A stretch of 12,028 bases of DNA, from contig DANW01000040.1 in the NCBI GenBank assembly GCA_002501605.1, forward strand, positions 1 through 12,028. Direction: 5' to 3'. Below are positions 7,074 through 12,028 of this stretch, one piece after another. How positions within the stretch are numbered: position 1 is the stretch's first letter; each line of letters starts with the position of its first letter. The position numbers and the translations under genes are program-made. This DNA is from Euryarchaeota archaeon UBA28. GTDB taxonomy: Archaea; Thermoplasmatota; Poseidoniia; Poseidoniales; Thalassarchaeaceae. A model generated the notes under the pieces. That model had not been told where the DNA came from and searched no databases. It worked only from the letters and a program-made list of their open reading frames with translations.

Positions 7074-9411
7074 AGTTCCTCAGTGGCTTGCCCGTCTCAA
7101 GCATGTGTTGCATCCTATCTAGTGTATCGGGATGCCTTCCTAGAGTAGCTATAGCTTCTTTTTCCATAGCTAGAATATCATCTTCTTCCATTGCCACTGT
7201 AATGTCTGTATTTCCACCTGTAAGTATTCCGGCCAAAGATGTGGCCACAACCACATCATGTGGGGTCGCCTGCCCGGATAGAGCCAAATCACTTAGAGCA
7301 AGATTGAGTCCTGCTAGGCCAGTTGGACCTGGTAGCCTGTATGTCCTGGGTGCGGAAGGAACGTAGTTTTCTGATAAATCTAGAACTTTCCTTTTGGCAT
7401 CGGCCAGCAGTCTGTCTCTGTTCATAGTTATACCATCATGAGGCCCTAGAAATCCCATTGATCGGGCTTGTTCGGCTGATTTCGCTACTTGTGCGGTCCC
7501 TATTGTCTCGAAGGCCTTCATGACTGCTCCCATGGGACCGTTGGTAACTAGGCCAAAATCCACCAGCCTCCCGAGTAGCTCTTTGCATCCGCCCCACGCT
7601 GGGATAATTCCGACACCTACCTCGACCAGTCCTACGTAGGACTCGCTATGTGCCTGCACTGCATCACAATGCATCAGAACCTCGGCCCCTCCACCGAGAC
7701 ACAGTCCTGCTGAGGCGGCCACTACTGGAACCTCGCAGTACTTCAGGGTCTGATAGGTGTCCTGACCCAGCTCGATAAAGTCCTCAAGGTCTTTCCATGC
7801 GGCTAGATTAGCGGCAAAAAGGGCCAAGCCAAGATTCGCACCGGCGCAGAAGTTGGTTGCATCGTTACCAATTACTATTCCTTTGTAATCTTCTGATTCA
7901 GCCAAATCCACGGCATTTAGGAGCATTTCCATATTCATTGGATCCATAGCATTCATTTTGGTATGATACTCCACGAGAAGAACTCCATCTCCTGTGTCCC
8001 AGATACTTGCTGATCCGTTTCTCCTAAGTGGCTTGCCTCTCCTTTTCAGATCCGCTACGGTAAGAGTGTCCTCTGGACGATTCACAATCACCATTTCTCC
8101 GGATGGATCGAGTCTGGTTATCTCCCCGTCTTCCATGCCATAGAAAGATCCTCTCTCGGCGGCAAGCGATAGGAAGCTTGGAACTTCTCTTCCTGAAGAC
8201 TCCAGTCTCTCAACCATGGATTCAACGCCGATGGAATCCATCATTTCGAACGGCCCTGCCTTCCAGTTGTATCCCACCTTCATGGCTCCATCGATTGAGT
8301 AAATGTCGTCACTTACATCAGGGACTATGTGGGCTGCGTAAGAAAGCGAGTCTAGGAGGACTTCCTTTACTAATCTGGCTCCTTCATCATTACAGTCCAT
8401 CAATGAAGAGATGCCTCTCTTACCCATCTTTGCCGAGGGGAATGCGGCTCTTCGGTTTGCATTTAGATACTCTCCAGTGTAGAGATTCCTGGCCTCCTTG
8501 ACTTTCTTTCCACCGTCTTTGTTCAGTCTGTAGAATCCTCCCTTTCCTTTCCTTCCGGTATATCCGTCTTGGATCATATTGAGTATTATCTCCTCTCCAG
8601 TTCCAGCAATTTTATGGAACGGGTCATCATCAGGAAGATGTTCAAGCAGACTTTCAGTGACGTGAGGTATAAGATCTATCCCAACAAGATCCATTAGTGC
8701 GAAAACCGCTGTCTTGGGGAGTCCGATTGGTCTGCCTAGCATAGCATCTGCCTGCTCTACAGAGAGGCCGAGTTCCAGAGTAGCCTTGAATGCCCTTTGG
8801 ATGAAATATACCCCAAGCCTGTTCCCAATGAAGCCCGGTCTGTCGTTGCACATAGTGACTCTCTTTCCGAGTCTGTGATCCGCGAATTTACAGAATCTGG
8901 TTACCACGCTTTCATCTACCTCATGAGAGCTTACGACCTCTAGTAGAGGGAGATACCTAGGTGGATTGAAGAAGTGTGTAATCAGAAATCTGGAGGATAC
9001 ATCCCTAGGTAGTTCTGAAACTAGTTTGGATCTTGGAAGTGTGGATGTGTTTGAAGATAGTATTGTTTCGGGGCCTATATTATCGCACAGCCTCGAATAC
9101 AAATCTCTCTTGACATCGAGATTTTCGATAACAACCTCAATTACCCAATCAAAGTCCTCGAGTAGGTGCAAATCATCCTCTATATTTCCGGGCGTGATTC
9201 TTTTTGAATTCCTCTTGTGCATGAGCATCTCGGGATTGGACTTGTGCATGTTCTGTATCGCAGTCTTGGATAGTGAGTTCCTATCCTCAGCCCCATCAGG
9301 CACTATGTCGAGGAGTAGGACTTCGCATCCAGCATTGGCACAATGAGCGGCGATTCCAGCGCCCATCACACCGCTGCCTATCACTGCGACTTTCTGGATT
9401 CCCTCAGACAT
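7072..9411 (-). CDS. fadN: FadN-type 3-hydroxyacyl-CoA dehydrogenase / enoyl-CoA hydratase fusion
   Basis: This 779-residue bifunctional enzyme covers beta-oxidation steps two and three (hydration, then NAD-dependent oxidation). The dehydrogenase is N-terminal: the NAD-binding GSGVMGAGIA at 12-21, THFFNPP with catalytic His146, DRPGFIGNRL near 190-199, and a second C-terminal dehydrogenase repeat around 368-395. The crotonase-type hydratase is C-terminal, from about residue 467: oxyanion-hole segment NFCAGANL at 520-527, LGGGAE with E577, and VGLVEVGVGIIPAWGG with E597. The two glutamates are 20 residues apart, matching Glu144/Glu164 of mitochondrial hydratase. This domain order is that of Bacillus FadN and the reverse of E. 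coli FadB/FadJ; the length is close to FadN. The reading frame extends 19 codons further upstream, into the thiolase gene, but ATG at 9411 has AGGTGA four bases before it and the NAD motif at the normal distance, so that start was chosen. Confidence 0.93.
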   Translation of the reverse strand: MSEGIQKVAVIGSGVMGAGIAAHCANAGCEVLLLDIVPDGAEDRNSLSKTAIQNMHKSNPEMLMHKRNSKRITPGNIEDDLHLLEDFDWVIEVVIENLDVKRDLYSRLCDNIGPETILSSNTSTLPRSKLVSELPRDVSSRFLITHFFNPPRYLPLLEVVSSHEVDESVVTRFCKFADHRLGKRVTMCNDRPGFIGNRLGVYFIQRAFKATLELGLSVEQADAMLGRPIGLPKTAVFALMDLVGIDLIPHVTESLLEHLPDDDPFHKIAGTGEEIILNMIQDGYTGRKGKGGFYRLNKDGGKKVKEARNLYTGEYLNANRRAAFPSAKMGKRGISSLMDCNDEGARLVKEVLLDSLSYAAHIVPDVSDDIYSIDGAMKVGYNWKAGPFEMMDSIGVESMVERLESSGREVPSFLSLAAERGSFYGMEDGEITRLDPSGEMVIVNRPEDTLTVADLKRRGKPLRRNGSASIWDTGDGVLLVEYHTKMNAMDPMNMEMLLNAVDLAESEDYKGIVIGNDATNFCAGANLGLALFAANLAAWKDLEDFIELGQDTYQTLKYCEVPVVAASAGLCLGGGAEVLMHCDAVQAHSESYVGLVEVGVGIIPAWGGCKELLGRLVDFGLVTNGPMGAVMKAFETIGTAQVAKSAEQARSMGFLGPHDGITMNRDRLLADAKRKVLDLSENYVPSAPRTYRLPGPTGLAGLNLALSDLALSGQATPHDVVVATSLAGILTGGNTDITVAMEEDDILAMEKEAIATLGRHPDTLDRMQHMLETGKPLRN

Positions 9412-9415
9412 ACTC

Positions 9416-9421
9416 TCACCT
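9416..9421 (-). promoter_or_regulatory. Ribosome binding site fixing the FadN start
   Basis: AGGTGA lies four bases before ATG 9411 and overlaps the TAG stop of the thiolase gene (TAGGTGA). It argues against the longer in-frame start at 9468. Confidence 0.85.
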
Positions 9422-10553
9422 ACGGCCTTTGCAAGATGGTGGCGATTCCCTGACCTCCGCCCACGCACATTGTTGCCAAGGCGTACTTTGCACCATTCTT
9501 AGTCAATAATTGGGACGCTTTACCCATGATTCTCGCCCCACTTGCCCCCAGTGGATGGCCCAAGGCAATTGCACCTCCCTCGATATTGACCTTGGTGGGG
9601 TCTAGTCCCAGCTCCTCAATTACTGCTAGGGACTGTGCCGCGAATGCCTCATTCAATTCAATTATATCTATCTGGTCTATTGACAGACCCGCTCTTGATA
9701 ATGCCTTATTGGTGGCTTCAACGGGACCGATGCCCATTACCTCCGGAGCGCATCCGGTAACCGCTGAACTCACTACTTTGGCTAGAGGCTTGAGCCCATT
9801 TTCTTCAGCGAAATTCTCTGAACACACAAGAACAAATGCCGCCCCATCTGTTAGTGGTGACGAAGTCCCAGCAGTCACAGTCCCCTCAGAAAGGAACGCT
9901 GGACGTAGCCCAGACAGAGCCTCGGAATTAGTTCCCGGGCGGATACAGCCATCTTCTGAAACAACTCCTCCGTCAGTCTCAATCGGTATAATCTCTGAAT
10001 CAAAAAATCCGCTTTCCTTCGCCTTTGAGGCCTTTTCCTGACTCCCAATCGCAAATCGTTCTTGCTCTTCTCTGCAAATTGAGTACTTCTTGGCTAGGTT
10101 CTCGGCGGTAATCCCCATTGACGTGAATGCCTGTGGGTATTCGGACCCCAATTTTGGATTGGGCATTGGATTGTAGCCTGTCATGGGAATCCTAGTCATA
10201 GACTCGATTCCCCCTGCGATGAAAGCGTCACCAGATCCCATCGCAATCCTTCCTACTGCGTCATGAATTGCTTGCATCGAGGATCCGCAGAACCTATTGA
10301 CAGTTACTCCAGGAACGCTCTCGGGGAGATCTGTCAGGAAAGTAATCATCCTAGCAACATTGAATCCCTGTTCTGCCTCTGGAAAGGCGGTACCTACTAT
10401 CAGGTCTTCAATTAATGAGGGATTTACTCCGGTTTCTTTGATCAGTCCGTTTATCACCGTCGCGGCCATATCGTCTGGTCTTGTTCTGGCTAGCTCCCCC
10501 TTCTTGGCAGGGGTGAACGGGGACCTAGCGTATCCGGCTATCACTGCGGGCAT
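9420..10553 (-). CDS. fadA: Acetyl-CoA C-acyltransferase (3-ketoacyl-CoA thiolase)
   Basis: This 377-residue enzyme catalyses the last beta-oxidation step, cleaving 3-ketoacyl-CoA with CoA to give acetyl-CoA and a shortened acyl-CoA. All thiolase catalytic features are present: nucleophile C89 in NRFCGSSMQAI, NEAFAAQ at 301-307, H333 in GHPLGASGAR, and C363 in CVGGGQG. The start MPAVIAGYARSPF matches the usual N-terminus of the family, and the length is slightly below the common 390. It is the first gene of the six-gene operon. The ATG has no ribosome binding site, and a TATA-like box sits at the distance expected for a leaderless transcript. Its stop is followed 8 bases later by the FadN start. 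A biosynthetic acetoacetyl-CoA thiolase is possible by sequence, but the neighbours favour degradation. Confidence 0.94.
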   Translation of the reverse strand: MPAVIAGYARSPFTPAKKGELARTRPDDMAATVINGLIKETGVNPSLIEDLIVGTAFPEAEQGFNVARMITFLTDLPESVPGVTVNRFCGSSMQAIHDAVGRIAMGSGDAFIAGGIESMTRIPMTGYNPMPNPKLGSEYPQAFTSMGITAENLAKKYSICREEQERFAIGSQEKASKAKESGFFDSEIIPIETDGGVVSEDGCIRPGTNSEALSGLRPAFLSEGTVTAGTSSPLTDGAAFVLVCSENFAEENGLKPLAKVVSSAVTGCAPEVMGIGPVEATNKALSRAGLSIDQIDIIELNEAFAAQSLAVIEELGLDPTKVNIEGGAIALGHPLGASGARIMGKASQLLTKNGAKYALATMCVGGGQGIATILQRP

Positions 10554-10635
10554 GATATACCATGGAAGGGGTGGATAATTAAATCTGGAGGTGAATTTTA
10601 CTACACCGACTTTAATTTGCTAAACTTGACAACAG
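10554..10635 (-). promoter_or_regulatory. Promoter region of the beta-oxidation operon
   Basis: This 82-base gap between the methyltransferase stop and the thiolase ATG contains the minus-strand box TTTAATTA at 10576-10583, which is -30 to -23 from the ATG. That is the spacing of an archaeal TATA box for transcription starting at or next to the start codon. The lack of a ribosome binding site before the ATG agrees. No hairpin or T-run that would end the upstream transcript is seen, so some readthrough from the methyltransferase gene is possible. No clear operator repeat was found. Confidence 0.5.
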
Positions 10636-11313
10636 TTATTTTTTCTCCCATACTGAAATATACCTTTGTACATCAACTTCATCGAGAGCTCTTCTCTTTA
10701 CTTCGAAGGAGATTTGTTTCAGACCCCTTCCTATCGAGTCGATGAACTGTCTGTTAAGAGGCCAAGGAGGACCTTCGATTTCTTTTCCCGAACGGTCAAA
10801 TCTGCCTATGCACACAAGTCTTCCTCCCTTTGATAGAAGTGTAGCCAGATTCGGAGCGGCAGACTCTCTGATTCCTTCTGGTAGGGCTTGTAGGATGTGA
10901 ATCTCGACGACGAGGTCCCAGTACCCTTCCCATTCCTCAGGGAGATTAAGCAAGTTTTCGACTCTCCATTGCACATCCGATTTCTGATGGATTTTAGAAG
11001 ACCATTTGATGGCGGTCTCAGAGATGTCAAAAGCCGTGACATCCCAGCCTAAATCGGATAGAAATACCGCATCTTCTCCCAAGCCTGATCCAACCACAAG
11101 AGCTCTTCCGTTTGAGGGTTTATTGGAGGCCCAATCAATCAAAAATTCATGTGGCTTACCGTCGGACCAGGGTATGAAGGAGCTATCTCCATCTGAGAAA
11201 TCGTAGAGCTCTTCAAACCATCTCAGCGGGTCATCATCCAGTTCAGCATCCCTAGCCATACCCAGAATCTTATTTCTTAGCAATTCTAGTTCTTCCTTAC
11301 CCCAATCGCTCAA
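10636..11313 (-). CDS. Small class I SAM-dependent methyltransferase (TPMT-like)
   Basis: This 225-residue Rossmann-fold methyltransferase has motif I, ALVVGSGLGEDAVFLSDLG, at 71-89. The acidic residue that binds the SAM ribose is D96 in TAFDIS, followed by ENLLNLPEEW near 119-128 and WDLVVEIHILQALP near 132-145. The overall pattern (tryptophan-rich N-terminal cap, motif I followed by GEDA, then IGRFDRSG and GPPWPL) resembles the thiopurine S-methyltransferase-like family, whose members act on small thiols or other xenobiotic-like substrates. The real substrate is unknown. The TTG start is supported by GAGATG five bases upstream, overlapping the stop of isocitrate dehydrogenase 9 bases away, so the two genes are probably cotranscribed. 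No functional link to the TCA cycle is evident. Confidence 0.82.
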   Translation of the reverse strand: MSDWGKEELELLRNKILGMARDAELDDDPLRWFEELYDFSDGDSSFIPWSDGKPHEFLIDWASNKPSNGRALVVGSGLGEDAVFLSDLGWDVTAFDISETAIKWSSKIHQKSDVQWRVENLLNLPEEWEGYWDLVVEIHILQALPEGIRESAAPNLATLLSKGGRLVCIGRFDRSGKEIEGPPWPLNRQFIDSIGRGLKQISFEVKRRALDEVDVQRYISVWEKK

Positions 11314-11318
11314 TGTAC

Positions 11319-11324
11319 CATCTC
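11319..11324 (-). promoter_or_regulatory. Ribosome binding site of the methyltransferase gene
   Basis: GAGATG lies five bases before TTG 11313 and overlaps the upstream TGA. It is an imperfect match to GAGGTG, but its GAG is eight bases from the start, as the corresponding GGAG is at the ACBP gene. Confidence 0.55.
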
Positions 11325-12028
11325 ACATGTGAGAGATTATTGCATCACCGAACCCTGAGCATGAGAGCAGTGTGGCCTCGTTCATCAACCTCTCGAAATC
11401 ATATGTGACCGTGCCAGCAGAAATTGCCCCTTCCATTCCCTTCACGATCAGATCTGCCGCCTCCGTCCATCCTATGTGACGTAGCATCATCTCAGCTGAG
11501 AGTACAAGGCTCCCAGGGTTCACCTTGTCTTGACCGGTGTACTTGGGTGCGGTTCCATGGGTGGCCTCAAATATCGCGATTCCAGTATCATAGTTTATGT
11601 TGGCGCCTGGCGCGATACCGATTCCTCCTACCTGTGCTGCGAGAGCGTCTGAAATATAGTCACCATTCAGATTCATTGTGGCCAAAACTCCGTATTCCCT
11701 CGGTCGGGTCAGTACCTGTTGTAACATCGCATCGGCAATTACATCCTTGATAGTGATGGTTCTGTCGGTTTTTGGATTCTTGAAGGTGCACCACGGCCCA
11801 CCCTCGAGAAGCTCTGCACCAAATTCATCCCGGGCCAGTTCATACCCCCAATCCCTGAACCCTCCTTCTGTGAATTTCATTATGTTTCCTTTATGCACTA
11901 GTGTTACTGAGTCTTTGTCATTATCTATTGCGTATTTAATTGCCGCTCTGACTATCCTTCTTGTTCCCTCAGAGCTGATTGGTTTGATTCCTATTCCCGA
12001 GGTCTCTGGGAATCTTATCTTATCCACT
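11323..12028 (-). CDS. icd: Isocitrate dehydrogenase, NADP type (C-terminal part; gene cut by right edge)
   Basis: The last 234 codons are present and the 5' part lies beyond the window. The enzyme oxidatively decarboxylates isocitrate to 2-oxoglutarate in the TCA cycle. The fragment is very close to E. coli-type Icd through its whole length: VTLVHKGNIMKFTEG with the substrate lysine (Lys230 equivalent), LNGDYISDALAAQVGG with the metal-binding aspartates, EATHGTAPKYTGQDKVNPGS, and TVTYDFERLM. The Lys-Tyr pair in APKY matches Lys344/Tyr345 of E. coli Icd, which read the NADP phosphate, so NADP use is likely. Acetyl-CoA from the neighbouring beta-oxidation operon would enter this cycle, but the two units appear to have separate promoters. 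Confidence 0.96.
   Translation of the reverse strand, partial: VDKIRFPETSGIGIKPISSEGTRRIVRAAIKYAIDNDKDSVTLVHKGNIMKFTEGGFRDWGYELARDEFGAELLEGGPWCTFKNPKTDRTITIKDVIADAMLQQVLTRPREYGVLATMNLNGDYISDALAAQVGGIGIAPGANINYDTGIAIFEATHGTAPKYTGQDKVNPGSLVLSAEMMLRHIGWTEAADLIVKGMEGAISAGTVTYDFERLMNEATLLSCSGFGDAIISHM

Noticed and set aside
9412..9468. Nineteen-codon upstream extension of the FadN reading frame
   Set aside because: It lies inside the thiolase coding sequence, has basic low-complexity residues, and the internal ATG at 9411 has a clear AGGTGA binding site and the normal distance to the NAD motif.
9526..10041. Plus-strand open frame of 171 codons antisense to the thiolase
   Set aside because: It mirrors the codon pattern of the thiolase gene and has no motif of its own.
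10587..10594. Perfect GGAGGTGA Shine-Dalgarno sequence on the plus strand in the intergenic region
   Set aside because: No ATG, GTG or TTG follows at a workable distance, and downstream plus-strand frames are the antisense of the methyltransferase gene. Probably chance.
1..12028. CRISPR array, tRNA, rRNA, insertion sequence or prophage elements
   Set aside because: No regularly spaced repeats, cloverleaf-like sequence, transposase motifs or terminal inverted repeats were recognised by reading; a tool-based scan was not possible.

Overview
The window reads as part of an archaeal genome, most likely a Thermoplasmatota-type marine euryarchaeon such as Marine Group II/III. That assignment is inference. 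The supporting sequence signs are Shine-Dalgarno sites of the form (G)AGGTGA(T) at nearly constant spacing, a TATA-like box centred about 26-27 bases before an operon-leading ATG that has no ribosome binding site (leaderless style), heavy use of AGA/AGG arginine codons, mixed ATG/GTG/TTG starts, and bacterial-looking fatty-acid oxidation genes. A bacterium cannot be excluded without a tree or a ribosomal gene.

Layout. Bases 1-112 are a short region that may hold the 5' end of a divergent minus-strand gene running off the left edge. Bases 113-3478 (plus strand) encode one very large protein of 1121 residues: a basic, RG-rich N-terminus, a long alpha-helical TPR-like body, and a C-terminal PIN-type nuclease domain with its acidic residues present. 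It meets the next operon tail to tail with a 7-base overlap.

Bases 3472-10553 (minus strand) are a tightly packed six-gene operon for fatty acyl-CoA turnover. In transcription order it holds a thiolase (FadA), a FadN-type 3-hydroxyacyl-CoA dehydrogenase/enoyl-CoA hydratase fusion, a 600-residue acyl-CoA dehydrogenase (FadE), a small acyl-CoA-binding protein (ACBP), a DUF4442 hotdog protein (probable thioesterase), and a nitronate monooxygenase/FabK-like flavoprotein. Gaps run from -4 to +11 bases. The first three genes supply all four steps of beta-oxidation. ACBP probably holds or carries the acyl-CoA pool, the hotdog protein may release CoA from stalled or excess acyl-CoAs, and the flavoprotein may handle an unsaturated, nitro or otherwise awkward substrate.

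Bases 10554-10635 hold the likely promoter of this operon. Further right on the minus strand is a second unit: isocitrate dehydrogenase (NADP type, cut by the right edge) followed 9 bases later by a small SAM-dependent methyltransferase. No rRNA, tRNA, CRISPR, insertion sequence or integration site was seen. The most unusual items are the giant TPR-PIN protein and the ACBP gene embedded in a FadA-FadN-FadE operon.
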